From the NCBI GenBank assembly GCA_032164245.1, contig JAVMKO010000003.1:61884390-61948389 (forward strand): a DNA stretch of 64,000 nt. The letters are read 5' to 3'. A program made the translations under genes and the position numbers. The DNA is from Sternotherus odoratus (taxonomy: Eukaryota > Chordata > Testudines > Kinosternidae). The notes beneath the pieces were generated by a model that was not told the DNA's origin, did not search any database, and saw only the letters and a program-made list of their open reading frames with translations. The stretch's first letter is position 1. Every line of letters begins with the position of its first letter. Shown here piece after piece: positions 1 to 15,062 of the stretch.

Positions 1-2809
<2,809 letters not shown>

Positions 2810-2812
2810 AAC

Positions 2813-2860
2813 ACTTAAGAGCCATTACTCCCCACTTATCACTTAAGAGCCATTACTCCC
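2813..2860. repeat. 20-bp direct repeat pair
   Basis: The 20-mer beginning ACTTAAGAGCC occurs at 2813-2832 and again at 2841-2860, separated by 8 bp. It is probably a small tandem duplication at the edge of the hairpin repeat that follows. Confidence 0.85.
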
Positions 2861-2866
2861 AACAAG

Positions 2867-3065
2867 TAAAGGCCTGTCCTAGGCAGTGGCACAGCCAGGT
2901 GGCACTGTGTGCTGCCTCTGCCCTGCTCTGAGCGCTGGCTCTGCAGCTCCCATTGGCCAGGAACCACAGCCAATGGGAGCTGCAGGGATGATGCCTGAGG
3001 GCAGAGGCAGCATGCATGCCAGATAAGAAACTTTTACTGTACATATTTTCTGTATTCTCACTTTC
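2867..3065. repeat. Hairpin-forming GC-rich repeat fragment (probable hAT-type DNA element)
   Basis: Nested inverted repeats are visible. The outer arms are 15-bp perfect complements at 2910-2924 and 2998-3012. The inner arms are 16-bp perfect complements at 2941-2956 and 2970-2985 around a 13-bp loop. The core motif CCATTGGC / GCCAATGG with GC-rich flanks resembles the inside of high-copy hAT-like elements of turtles. No clear terminal repeats or target duplication were found, so the class is tentative. Confidence 0.55.
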
Positions 3066-4044
3066 AACTTTCACCTAGAAAATAAAAAATGATTAAATTT
3101 CAGTGACTGAGGACTTTGTAAGCCAGTTGCCTCAGAGGATGTGTTTGGAAGGTTCATAATAGCTTCAACAGAATATTGTTTTCAAAAGAAGTTGAAATTG
3201 ATGGAAGTAACTAATCCATTAGAGCTGGTTTTATGACAGGAAATATGTGTAGCAATCAAATAAGACAACATTCAGAAAAAGTTTATAAACTGAGATTTTT
3301 TAAAGTACCAAAATGATTGAAGTCCAGGATATAAAGAGAAATGACACAAAGTATTTATTGCATTACCAGAAAACACTACCAGACTTCAATGTCTTTTTTG
3401 TCTGGCAGAAGACTTTGATCTTATACTCCTTCAGCTTGGAAGGCTGGGCTCTAAAATATTAGGAGACCATTTTTACTTAGCAGTCTGACTCCAGTTGCTA
3501 GTATTGTTTTTCTCTCTCTGTCCTTAACTTTTTTCTTTATTTAAAAAAAATTCTACAGGACACTTTCCTTTCTTCTCCAGACACTATTTCTTCTTTTTGC
3601 TTTTTTCTGTCTCCTCTTATCTCATTTCTGCATATTTTTCCCCAATATATATTGCTCTTATGGTTTTCCATTCTATACACTCTTACCTTTCTCATCTTCT
3701 CTTGTGCTTCTGTGTGTGGTTCCTCTGTGTGAATGTGTATCCTGTTTTGTTTCTGATCCTTCTCACATTGCTTCCTTTATTTCCTTGTGTCTGTCTCTAT
3801 GTTGCCTTCAAAAACAGAAGATCATTTACAGTCAGCAGAGCAGTGACTGCATCTCTTGCATGGAAATGCTTTCCCTTCAGTGACACATAAAAGTTTGAAA
3901 TGTGCTAAGACTCGACTACACACAACAGAAACATCGCATTAGAAAACACAATTCTGTAGTGCTTCTAGTACATTGTTATTGAATTCTACAACTTCAGCAA
4001 ATGTGAACAAAGAAAGTGAGGTCAGAGCACAGGTCTCAGTTGTT
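3066..4044. other. Intronic sequence, nothing recognised
   Basis: AT-rich sequence with a pyrimidine-rich stretch at 3500-3800. The short ORFs here are chance open frames in T/C-rich DNA. Confidence 0.6.
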
Positions 4045-4130
4045 AAATTTAGGGTAAAATTCTGATCTCAATTACACTGGTGTAAGTGCATTTATTGAAA
4101 TCAATGTGGATTGACAATATTGTATTTAAA
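4045..4130. repeat. Ancient palindromic sauropsid repeat fragment
   Basis: It contains an arm resembling an old fold-back repeat (AAATTCTGATCTCAATTACA, then a gapped TTGAAATCAATG core). It is a degraded single copy, identified by recall only. Confidence 0.4.
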
Positions 4131-4244
4131 GCTTAATTTGCGCCAGTGCTTACTAACCTCAAGGTGTGATGGATTCTCTTCCCCTTTCAACTTTAAGTCA
4201 AAGCTGAATATATTTTGAAAAGATAGAATATAGGTGAAACAAGT

Positions 4245-4338
4245 TATGGGTTTGATGCAGTGATGACTATGTGAGGATCTTTGGCCTGTGTTATACAGGA
4301 GGTCAGACTAGATCTGATATTAAATTCTATGAAAATAT
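4245..4338 (+). repeat. CR1 LINE 3'-end fragment, sense orientation
   Basis: The text runs GCCTGTGTTATACAGGAGG, then TCAGACTAGAT and TCTATGAAA. This matches the 3'-terminal region of sauropsid CR1 elements in sense orientation. It is short, 5' truncated and diverged. Confidence 0.65.
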
Positions 4339-5367
4339 GGTTTCAGCAGAAATGCACTAATATGACTGAAGGTATAATTTGATTCAGGGCGTGTGTGTTT
4401 CTCTCTCATTATAGCAAGATAAAGCTGCTGACTATATTGAGCACAACTGTGGCATTATGTGTTAGCACGAAATAAAAGCTCCAGATGTTTTCTTAATGTT
4501 AAATGAAAATATGAAATCCCAGTAATAACTATTAACTCCAATCACATTGAGGCATTGCAGCAGCCCTGAGATTGACAGTAATTTCAGCATAAATTATTGA
4601 TATAAAATCTCACTGAAATCTTCCTTTTAATGTCCTTGGAATCCAGCCAATTTTGGGAAAGCTAACTTATTTCACCATCTAGGCCCAAGGGAACATGCTC
4701 ACGTGAGCCCAGCTTCCTGAAATCTACCACAGGAGTGAAAAGGAAGGGTGCTAGGATTTATATATCAGCATGATGTCCTCAGAGCCTGTTTAGGCCCTTC
4801 ATATTATCCTTTGTCTAGTACCTATCTGATAAATCTAAAGATACATCTCCCTCAAGCATCTGGAAAGGAAGAAGGAGTTTTCTGTGTCTTCCCTCACTTG
4901 GAGCCACATGGCTGCTCTGAGGAGGCTAAGACATTTTACCTCCAAAGTCTTCTAACCGCTGCTAGTTTGGTGAGTCTCCACTATTGCTGCTCTCCCCGCC
5001 TTTGCTTTTGAGATTTTCTTCTCTATGAATACTGCCAGTGACTAACTCTGTTGGTGCTGAGAGGTTTCCCAAGCAGTAGCAGCCTAAAAATGACAGGATC
5101 ATTTATGTGCAGTGTATATATACACATTATAGTTTCATTGCTACCTGTGGCTTCTGAGAAACAGCTGTGAAATTGACCCAAGTTGTATTAATTTCACTGT
5201 GCTGCTGCTTGGTATAACTGTGTCATCAGACTCAGTAGAGAAAACACCATAGCACATCAATTTACATGTGGCCCACAGGTCGAGATTTCTTTTTGCATCC
5301 ATAAGGTTGGATTAAAAAAAAAAAGAATAGCAAAATTCTTCAGAAATCCACCAACTAGGGTAAGCAG

Positions 5368-5370
<3 letters not shown>
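4339..5370. other. Intronic sequence, nothing recognised
   Basis: No coding signal and no recognised repeat. Confidence 0.6.

Positions 5371-5446
<76 letters not shown>
5371..5446. repeat. Compound (TG)n(AG)n microsatellite
   Basis: About 38 bp of TG units switch directly into about 38 bp of GA units. Minus-strand open frames reading Thr-His or Ser-Leu runs across it are artefacts of the tract. Confidence 0.97.
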
Positions 5447-5448
<2 letters not shown>

Positions 5449-5487
5449 ATATAATTGTGTAGCATAATTAACCATAGTGGATGATGG

Positions 5488-5715
5488 GTACTACACTGAG
5501 ATTCAGGAGACCTAAATTTGGTTCCTGGCTCTGCCACTGGCTTCTGTTTGACTCTGGGCAAATGATTTCATATCTGTGTGCTCTTGTTTCCTGTCTTGTA
5601 GACTGTAAATTGTTAACGGTGGGGACTTTTCTCTTGTTCTGTGTTTGTACACCTCCTTGTACATTGTGTGTATAGCACAATGGGACCCATCATTGCTCTG
5701 CTGCAATACAAATAA
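5488..5715 (+). repeat. CORE/MIR-like SINE with L2-type tail, sense
   Basis: It begins with an Pol III box-B-like region (AGGAGACCTAAATTTGGTTC), continues with GGCTCTGCCACTGG, and a GGGCAAATGATTTCATA core. It ends with a tail (AGACTGTAAATTG, TTGTACATTGTGTGTATAGC, GCACAATGGGACCC) that resembles L2-derived SINE 3' ends. Old and diverged. Confidence 0.7.
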
Positions 5716-5794
5716 CAAAGAAGACGTTTTTTATTCAGTCTGTCTTCCTCTATCTATCAGTAATACATTAATGCCAGTACTTCCATCCCAGGAA

Positions 5795-5962
5795 TTTTGG
5801 GATTTTCAGCTTCTTAGGGGTTAGATCTATATGATAGACCCATTTTACTGAGCGGGAAACCGAGACACTGAGTGATTTCATGTCTTGTACAAGATCACAC
5901 AGCAAGTTAGTTGCAGACTGGAAATGAACCCAAGTCCTGACTACTGGTCCTTGCATTAGCTA
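5795..5962 (-). repeat. CORE/MIR-like SINE, antisense
   Basis: The complement of a MIR core is visible: CCATTTTACTGAGCGGGAAA, then CAAGATCACACAGCAAG, then AACCCAAGTCCTGACTAC. The order is that of a reversed SINE. Confidence 0.65.
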
Positions 5963-5999
5963 GAAGATAATCCTTCTCCAATTTGCCTCTGCAGAATGC

Positions 6000-6161
6000 A
6001 TGTCTACACTGCAATTAGACACCTCTGGCTGGCCTGTGTCAGCTGACTCAGACTCTTTGAGTCCTAGAACCTGGGCTCCAGCCTGAACATGATCTGAGCC
6101 CTGCCAGCCTGAATCAACTGGCACAGACTAGCTGCTAGATTTTAACTCTAGTGCAGACATA
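6000..6161. mobile_element. Short TIR element (MITE)
   Basis: Left end CATGTCTACACTGCAATTAG is matched by the complement of the right end ACTCTAGTGCAGACATACC. About 160 bp of non-coding sequence with GC-richer interior lies between. No reliable target duplication. Confidence 0.6.
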
Positions 6162-6169
6162 CCGTTTCC

Positions 6170-7165
6170 CTTTCCTCTCCTTCCCAATCTTTCTGCCCCA
6201 TCTCTAGTTTTCTTCCTGATTGTCTCTCTCCTCATTCTAACCCTGTTTCCATAATGATCCCCTCCTGACTTCCCCTCTTAACTCATTTATTTCTCTTCCT
6301 GAATTTCTTCTTAATCCTTCTTGTTCTATATCCCTCCCTCATGGCTGTTTCTTGGGGGTGGACTGTGCTGCTGCTCAGGACCAGAGATCAGCAGTGCTGG
6401 GTTCCTTCTTCTTTCTAATTTCTCCTGGACTGAGATGCATTCACAGGTACAGAGGGACCAAAGGAGAAGTGAAAAGCAGGAGGGAGAGGAAATTTGGGCT
6501 GCTCAGAAGCCTCTAGTAGCCAGAAAAAGAAGCTAAAGGAAAAACCTTGGTCATTGCCTGCAGCCTGGCTTAGAGTGACATTTCAGTTGGCATGATTTGA
6601 GAGAGTGACGGAAGGGGCAAGTGTGTAAAAGTCATTCCAGATGAGTGACACATGTATGTAATCAATATTGGTGCCTAAATCGGTCAGTGGGTTTCTCCAA
6701 ACTCTGTTTACCTTTCACTGAATAATTTCAATATTGCATGATATAACTGAGAAGTGGAAAAAAGCTTTTGGTTACGTGGCCATTCTCACCTGATAATGTG
6801 AGATTATTCTGTAAGGAATATTTTCTATTCTTTTGTTTGTTTATCATGCCATCTCTGCCTAATATGGCTTCCTCTGAAAGGCTAGCCCTAGTATAAAATA
6901 TTTAATGGTTGAGAAATTTTAATGATACTCAAACTACCTTTTCCTGTTCTTAATTTCCACTTTGTGTAGTGGGCACACTAAAAAAAAAATATTTTCCTAG
7001 TTCTGATAGCATACCAGTTCTGCCAGCATTCCCTTTTACCTGTATAGGGAATATCAATGGAACTGACATGTCAATGAAATACTAAAAAACAAACAAAACC
7101 CCCACCCCGAAGCAACATTGCTTTTGGGCTTAAAATCAAAATATTTTAATTTAAACTGGTGCCGT
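6170..7165. other. Intronic sequence, nothing recognised
   Basis: Pyrimidine-rich at first (6170-6350), then unique-looking AT-rich DNA. Short ORFs have no recognisable domain. Confidence 0.55.
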
Positions 7166-7346
7166 AGCATGTAAGTTGGACATCTTCCATAATGCACCAT
7201 TTGATGCTATCTTGTTGAGGCTCTTCATAGCAGTCCTGATTGTGATGCATCATGGGGGATGTGATCTGGACAGAGAGCCTGATGGATACAGAATTATAGC
7301 AGTGCGAGGCATCTGAACTACAACTCCCATGAGGCACCACAGCACA
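7166..7346 (+). repeat. Interspersed TIR-type repeat, copy 1
   Basis: It contains GATGCATCATGGGGGATGTG and ends in ACTACAACTCCCATGAGGCA. The same two blocks occur in inverted orientation at 15493-15737, so the two are copies of one family. This copy lacks an obvious left terminus. Confidence 0.6.
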
Positions 7347-10300
7347 AATAATATTTCAATTTTCTATAGAAATAAAAAGCCGAAAGGCTGAAATTTTCCA
7401 TGGAGAAAATACTATTTTCCTACTCTCTCTACTGGTAAGAGCTCTAAAAGTGAAATGTACGTTAAGTGCACACACTTACGCTCTCATACCAATACCAACA
7501 ATTATTGCTTTCCTTGGCTTTATAGGTAGCTGGTTTATAATAATGAGGACACATGAATTAGTTAGGGAGGATTTATCCAGGCCAGTTCAGATTTTCATAT
7601 AGTTTGATTCTCCTAACCACTTTTTCCATCTTTATTTGAATTGTTTTTGTGATTTTCATTCCCATTTAGCTGACATTTCACACTGTGCTACAATTAGCAG
7701 GTGCAAAATTTATTTAACATTTAACTACTGTCCTTTAACTGGAAGCCCAAAAAGGCAACCACCAATTAATATAGAAGTTCAAGTTTCAGCTATTTTAAAA
7801 ACAACAAACATTTTACTTTTTTTTTTAATTTGATCTTTACACATTTCTTCCAAACAGGAAGAAAGAGAATTTCACTACTTTGCCTCCAACAGACTTCCCT
7901 AACATTGTTGTCTGTTTACTAATTCTTTTTAATAACAGTATGTGGCTGCTGTGATCTGTATGTGGGCCAGTCTAAATTCTGTTCCTGTGTTTTCATGTGA
8001 TGTCTATACCAGTATGGAGTAGGGAAAATGCCTCTAGGCAAAACTGCTCAACTCTGAGAAATGACCTCTGTTCTAGAATCAAAATCATTCTCATCTTGAT
8101 GCACTTTTAAGGTCTGCAGAGATTTCCATAGAGCAGAGTTCTGGCAACAACGGATTCCATAACATCCCCCCAAAGCCATGCCAGTGCAGTCATGCATGCC
8201 TGATCCTGAAGTGTCACTGCAATCTGTTTGCTTTTAGGCCCAGAGTATGAAACTGTGGCTAAGGTTCTGGATTCAAGAAAGAATTATTTCTTGTGGTCCT
8301 GTTCATTTAAAAAACAAAAAAACCAACAACAACAAAAAAACAGATTGAGGATATTATTAGCATGGAAAAAAATCAATAGATAATAGTTCTTCCATGCTGG
8401 TGGAGAAGAAAGAGAAGAACAATAACATTTATACATACACTATTCAAAGATACAGTGGGTGATAATTGGATTCTCATTGGCTAATGGATCAAATGTCCTA
8501 CCTGGCCAAACCAAGCATAGCTGCAGAAATGTGTAATGATCCAAATGAATGGTTACCATGTTTCTCAGAATGCAACCCAATACATTTCATTTAAAATCCC
8601 ATTTTAGGGTCATTTCAAATTGGAATGTGGTCATGAAAGAAAATAGAGCTTGGTACTGCTGGCTGGGAAGTGGGATAAGAGATCAAGGCCAAAACAGGAT
8701 AAATGATAACATCATTAGTATGTCTGAGCAATGCAGGTGGGGCCTTAGCTACATGAAATATGACACTTGAGAATAACATCACCCTCACCTTACTACCAGT
8801 TCTCACATTCGCTACCTAGTGCAATTCCTCCTCAAATTAACCACAACTTCTCTGAGAAGGAGAATGCAGCTTAGCCCTATATGAAAGAGAATCAGGAAAT
8901 CTGGCATTATAAATTCTTTGGGGTGACTGATCTCTCTGCCCAGCCTGGGGATGGAGATCAGACCTAACCATGCAAAGGGTCTGATTGTCTCATCCAGACA
9001 AGTTACATACAGTGCTGGAACAGGGAGCAAGGCAATTAAAGTGGCTTTATGATATCTTGACATCTGCATCCCCATATTGTGGGATTGTCAGGAGCCTGTA
9101 GGGCCTGCTGCAGTGGCCAAGAGCATAGTAGGGCTCCATCCAAGCTTCCTTTCCCAGGCCATGCACCCCTGCACAGTCATTGCTCTGTGGGCTGGCTCTA
9201 AGATATCTAAACAGGCACCTACAATAGACCTTTTCCCCAGTGGGCAGCTCTGATGCCTTCACAGCCTCTTTCAACTGTTGCAGTGATGTAAATGTGTGTG
9301 GGGCAATGGAGTAGGGAGTCCTTCTTATTTTTCATCTTCTGTCTCCAAATACAACAATATCTCCTGATATTATACATAGCAGAAATATATTTAAATGAAA
9401 TCTCCATGAAATACACATCACTTTCCAGCGCAGACAAGATTAATTACTCACAATAATTTACAATAAAAATAAAATACATATCACATAAACAGTTGAATAG
9501 ATTCACTATTAGCTATTGTTAAGAAGATGTGGTGGGGAGGAACCGAAAACAAATAAAAAGTTGACCTTAGGAAAAATCTCCTCTGTATTGGTTCATCTGA
9601 ATCAGTATTTCCACAGCTTAAGTACCATCTGTTTCCTCCTTATCCTGAAGTATTCATGGGGAAAGGAATTATAGGTTGATCTCCACAGAGAACTCTCATT
9701 TTAGCAGAACTGACTAGTCCAAAGTCCAACCTGACTAATAGTCATGGATGTCTCCCACCATCAAAGAACAATAGAATTGTAATCAGCATAGAATGAAAAT
9801 AGCAATTCTTAGATTATATTAGTGTCAATTTCCAAACTTTCTTTTCATGTTAATAGGGACTCATTCTCCAAGTACATTATTATAGAGTGTCTGTAAGGAA
9901 ACTTCTGCACCATAAATTTCAGCACGGGTAGGCATGCTTTAAGCTAGCTAGCAAGAGTAATAATAGCAATGAAGGCAAGGTGTGAGAAAGTCTCATGGCT
10001 TTATACTGGGGTGGCTGGCCCATGCTACCTCACTACTACATCCTCATTTTCCATGGTTACCTGTACCAACCACATTAAAGATAGCACGGGTATGCATTAC
10101 ACACTGAATCACCCCAGAGCTGCAATCCCAAAACACAAGGAAATGGAAGCAAGACATGCAGTTATGTGGGCAACTGAAACACGTATTAACCATGAACCAG
10201 TTATGTCAGCAGCAGTCTGAACAAAACAAAACAACAATTCAAATAGCAGATATTTTCAGCAGCAGCCCCTGAGTAACTGCACACCCCCAGTGCTATGAAC

Positions 10301-11744
10301 ACACACACATAGAAACAGGAACTGGAACACTTGAATCCTGGGAGCAACAACCAGGAACAGGGAGCAGGAAGCAATAAGGAGGAAGGCAACATACACACAC
10401 ACACACATACTACACCAGTCATCACAGTATGCCTACACATGCTGTATTTACACCTTCATTTGTGATGTAACATGCCCGGGGTGGAGGTGGTCTTCCTAAG
10501 GGTATGGGACACCATAAAACAGTATGACCTGACTGTAACCATCTGTTTTAATTTACTTTAATTGCTGCATGCAAAAGCTAAAAAAAAACCCAAACAAACC
10601 CACAGTATGCCATCCATCATTTAATTTGTTGACTGGGTTTAGACAGACCTGGAAGTACAAGAAACTAACAAATCGAATTGTGATATCCCCACTGATGACA
10701 AATTAGGGCTATCCAAAGTGACAGTCAGCACTTCTCTGGATCTTAGAGTCAAGAGTCCTTGCCCTGAGCGTTGTTTCTTTGCTAGCTAACTCAAGATAGG
10801 AAGTGTGATCATAACGTGATACTCATGAGCTCATGACAGCTGTTGACAGATCTTGGAGAGGCCAGGAAAAAAACCTTTCTGTCTTGTTGAGGAGAAGACG
10901 TAGGTATATGGGCTCCTGAGAAAGTAGCTTTCTTAAACTCTGTTTTGAGTCAGCTACCGTTTAATCTTTACTTGCTGCTGTAAACTGGCACAGAATGCAT
11001 CCGTCAGTAGATTTTCTTAAGGAAGAGGGTACAAGTGCCTGGATACTGTGTATGTGTTTGGGAAGTGGAAGGTGGGGAGTTGAATAGTGCTGTAATTGCT
11101 GGTGCTTGTGCAGTGTAAACTGGTCTCCAAGGATGGGATAGTTAGTGTAGACATGTGTGTTACACTGATATTCTTAATATAATTCTGTTACCCCCTTCCT
11201 GCATGTCACTCAAGGTGCACTAATTGGCTGGGCCACTTGTAAAAGGAAAACTAGACTGCACGTTCTAAGAACCTATGGGCAAGAGTGTTTACTCTTCACC
11301 GTCTCCTCATTCAGCTTAACCTACCCATTGCCATTCAACATTCATTCCATATATTTCATCTAAGAATTCCCCAAAAATCTTTTCTCTCTTTGGAAGGGTT
11401 CTGGTGCTCTTTAAGCACTGGGAAGAGGGCAAGAATATTGTCCACAATGTCCCCATTCTTTTTCTTTCCTTTACAGCTTTTTTCCCTTTCTCTCTGTCCT
11501 CCAACAATGAGTGAGGGAAGAAAGGGAATAGGACTAAAACCAGATAACATTTTCCCTCCATAAAGGAACTGGTGTAATATGCACTTTGCAAGTTGAGGGT
11601 TAATTTGGGAAATTGGGAATGTATCTATTGTGAACATTACCTGCTCTCAAAATGGGGGATAAAACACTGAGTTTTGCATTGTTTTTTTCAAAGCAAACAT
11701 ATCCGTCTCTTGATTACCAACCCAATGATTGCAGATTTTATCTA
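7347..11744. other. Intronic sequence with small simple repeats only
   Basis: Short A-rich tracts (8308-8340, 10580-10600) and short (CA)n runs at about 10300 and 10392-10406. Open frames are all below about 95 codons, overlap on both strands, and carry no recognisable domain. Confidence 0.55.
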
Positions 11745-11851
11745 TGTCTCAGTTTGGCGCTGATTCCAGAACGAACTGTCTCTTGGCTCAACCAGTCTGC
11801 TGCATGGTGTGATCCTGCTGCATGAGCAGCCCTCAGAGTCAGATCTTGCCC
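11745..11851 (+). repeat. Interspersed repeat shared with 15878-15985, copy 1
   Basis: The blocks CCAGTCTG, GATCCTGCTG, ATGAGCAGCCCTCAGAGTCA and GATC recur in the same order at 15878-15985 with scattered substitutions. Family not identified. Confidence 0.55.
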
Positions 11852-12270
11852 AGTGAAGCCACTTCAGAGCATCTATTCATTAGCAGGGATGAACCTCTGG
11901 TTCTGCCTTGTCAGTTTATATATGATACTGCTGAGGTGTTGTCCAACTGCATTAGCATTGCTTTGTTTGTAAGAAATGTTTTCAGTGCCAGAACTGTCCT
12001 GCTCACCACCTTGAATTCTATAATACTGGTACATTTCCCTTTGGTTTTATTCACTGGTATGAACAGAATGCTTGTTGAGATATGTTACCTATCCTTTTGA
12101 AGATGCATTTATGGTTGATAATCACACAAGCTGGCTCTGATATCCCCCTTTTAGCATATTTCAGTATTTATCCATTAATTCAAATAGTATTTTACTGTAT
12201 TTTCGGTGCTTAACATGGACTATATAAATTCCTGATATTTGAGAAAATGTTGTCCTGAATCCTATCATTT

Positions 12271-12417
12271 GAAGACACTTTGAGGTAATGGAAATTACAT
12301 GTGCAGCTGCATCACACAAGACATCTCTAATAAGAAAGTAAGAAAGAATTTAGATTTTAGAATTAAAAAGGCTTAACATTTCCTGATCTTTTCATTTATC
12401 AACTCAGTCTTTACTAA
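12271..12417 (+). repeat. 147-bp duplicated segment, copy A
   Basis: It matches 13554-13699 in direct orientation, by eye with about eight substitutions and one single-base indel. Examples of shared blocks are CACTTTGAGGTAATGGAAAT and CACACAAGACATCTCTAATA. Flanks are unrelated on both sides. Either a local duplication or two copies of a dispersed repeat. Confidence 0.9.
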
Positions 12418-13553
12418 GATAATTATCTGAATGAGGATATCAGACCAAACAGGGGTAAGTTTTTTACTTTTGCTTCTGTACAAATACACATAGTCCTTTT
12501 TCTACTCTTTCCTGAGCAGGGAGTCAAATGTTATAGGTCCTAAGTGATAAAATTCAGCAAGGAATTGAGTGACTTCTTTTATACGTGGTAGCAGGTACTG
12601 CCTATTGACTTGTCTTGATTTTCTTTTAAAAAAGTGATTTCCCAAATGACACTGTCAACCAGATCAGAGCGGGTATTAAGTAAATTTTTTTGTTGTTTTC
12701 TTAAGTTGGTAACTCTTTGTGGTCATGTGGTGAGTGAAAGATTCTGTGCAGCACATTAGTGTAAGTGATGCTGGCTTTCTGATATAGAAATGCATTATGC
12801 AAATCAATAAATGACAAATAATCTCCTTGATCAACTACTGCGATATACCACCTCAATGCAAGCATCATGGCTGCATTTGATTATTTCATTCAATCATCTG
12901 AGAACTGAACTTGCCTGACCCTTCAGGGTCTATAAAACATAGGAAATACTGCTGCAGGCCCTTTGAGGATTTGACATTAGAATGCTGGTTTTGATGTCTA
13001 ACAGATGGTTTCTGATAAAGTAGAGAGTTTCTCTCTTTTTTAGGTGCAGGAGACATTTACGTTCCTTACCTTAAAGAGAATCTTCCAAAGCTTTACGAAA
13101 TATCAGTATGAGATGACTGACAGAAGCCTCTTGTCCTGTGTAATCTGTGGACATTTTCTGACACAGAAAGACAGCCTCATCCCTAAAGGAACTTTTTGTG
13201 AGAGGAGAATAGCATCAAACATTTCCAGTGATTTGATGGGATGGTTATATAGTTCTCTCTCTCTGCCTTATCTGGAAAAGAAGCTCCAAGAATAGTGCCT
13301 GTTGTACATGGACTTTTAACTAACTCTACCCAGAGATTTATCTCACCCCCCACAGCTGAACTGCTGAAACTTTTCTTGTGGCTGTAGGGAAGCAGCAATT
13401 TTGTTTGTTAATTTATTTTATGGTAGTATCTAGCTGTTCTCAAGCAGCTTGTGTTCATTGATAGCTAGAGGCACTAAACTTAGTTTATTATATAGATACA
13501 AAAAACTGGGTCCAGAATTTTAGTCAGAATACTTGTGTTGCTATGAAATTATA
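12418..13553. other. Intronic spacer between duplicated copies A and B
   Basis: AT-rich. An open frame at 13044-13295 follows a pyrimidine tract and AG, but has no recognisable protein similarity. Confidence 0.55.
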
Positions 13554-13699
13554 GGAGACACTTTGAGGTAATGGAAATTACGTGTGCACCTGCATCACAC
13601 AAGACATCTCTAATAAGAAATTAAGAAAAATTTAGATTTCCAAATTAAAAAGGCTTAAAATTTCCTGATCTTTTCATTTATCAACTCAGTCTTTACTTA
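13554..13699 (+). repeat. 147-bp duplicated segment, copy B
   Basis: Direct copy of 12271-12417, displaced by about 1.28 kb. Similarity ends abruptly after the shared TCAGTCTTTACT. Confidence 0.9.
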
Positions 13700-14271
13700 G
13701 CTCCTTAAATTAGCTCATAATGGCATGGAGACATAAGGTTTGAATGGACTTTGTGAAGATGCACTCTGGGGTATCTTACCTCTTGAGCAGAGTTGTGTCA
13801 ATTTCCTTATCGTACTATTTCTTAATTTGAATTTATTTTCTATGTTATCAGTTCAATTTCTAAATGCATTACCTTACCATTATGGGTATTTTCAGTTTGT
13901 ATTATGCCTGTTCATCTTTATCTTCGTACTTTCAATTTCCCATCCACTGGAACTTCAAGTTTTCAAACTTAATATTGATTCCTGCCGTTGTTGTCTGAAT
14001 CATGTTAGGCTTTTATCACTCTGCCCTGAAGTTCCTGTTAAATCTGACATCACTTGAAAAGTTAAAGCTATACCATCTATCAGTGTAAAACCAACAGTAC
14101 TCTGACCTTGACTTATAGCTCTTAAGTGCAAAAAATATGAGGGTTTTTTTGAGATGCTAATGGTACACTTATCTTTGCTGGGACTGGTGATAGGTTCAAA
14201 GTATTAAGAGTATGAGTATTGCTTCAGTTTTATGTTCATAATTGGAATGGCATCTAATTCATCTTATACAA
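13700..14271. other. Intronic sequence, nothing recognised
   Basis: T-rich sequence. The open frame at 13740-14057 is hydrophobic by composition and has no known domain. Confidence 0.55.
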
Positions 14272-14818
14272 TACACCCTCACTGTCAGAATACAACCTTT
14301 TGTTCGCTATAGCCAAGGGTTCATTATAGTAAAAGGACAATCAAAATGAACCATAAACTGCTGGAGTAAGTTAATGAAGTCACCTTGAATAAAAGTATTA
14401 GCTAAATTATTATTAATAATAAAAATAAAAACTATGGCTACAAGTTGGCCAGGGAGGGAGATTTTAGCTGACCTCTGTGATTTCATCCCCAGATAGAGTG
14501 ACTCCAGAGGTCAGTCCCCACAGCAGTCAGGTTCCTGGTTCCCAGATGACCACCCCCACAGCATTTGGGCTCCCAGCTATCAGCCCCCACATCAGCAGGG
14601 CTCCCAGCTGTCAGCCCCCAAAGTTGCACCACCACTGTGGCTTCCAGCTTCAACCTGGGTTGTGGCCCACTCCTTAGTTTTTGCTCTTGGACTCAACTCT
14701 GGATAGAAATTGTGCAAACATGTGCAACATCTCTTTACTGTACTCAACTGTAGTTGGAATCCAGGGACTGGGTTCATTAAGGGTGGAGATTTGTAATAAT
14801 GAAGGGTGTTATAGCAAA
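14272..14818. mobile_element. Probable Tigger-like non-autonomous DNA transposon
   Basis: The left end contains ACACCCTCACTGTCAG and TTCGCTATAGCCAAGGGTTC. The right end has AATGAAGGGTGTTATAGC, which pairs loosely with it. The interior 14500-14650 has imperfect repeats built on GGGCTCCCAGCT and CAGCCCCCA. Terminal match is weak, so the class is tentative. Confidence 0.45.
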
Positions 14819-14864
14819 GATATACTCTATTACTAAAATTACATTTTGATAACAAAAGTAATAC

Positions 14865-15062
14865 TACTAAGCTTTTCATCAGTAGATCTCAAAATGCTTT
14901 ACAAAGGTAGCATTATCTCCATTTTATAGACAGGGAAACCAAGGCACAAATAGGCAAATTGATTTGCCTCAAGGCACCCAGTAGGAAAGTGGCAGAATTG
15001 AGATTATAATCTAGGTTTCTTGAGTCCGAGTGCAGTGTTCTATCCATTAGGCCACAATGCCT
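14865..15062 (-). repeat. CORE/MIR-like SINE, antisense
   Basis: Reversed MIR order: TCTCAAAATGCTTTACAAAG, ATCTCCATTTTATAGACAGG, AAACCAAGGCACAAATAGG, then GTGTTCTATCCATTAGGCCA, which is the complement of the tRNA-like head. Confidence 0.75.

Noticed and set aside
5257..5561. Thr-His and Ser-Leu repeat proteins
   Set aside because: Translations of the (TG)n(AG)n microsatellite.
13044..13295. Possible exon after a pyrimidine tract and AG
   Set aside because: No protein family recognised, no donor in frame context, and not part of GRIK2.
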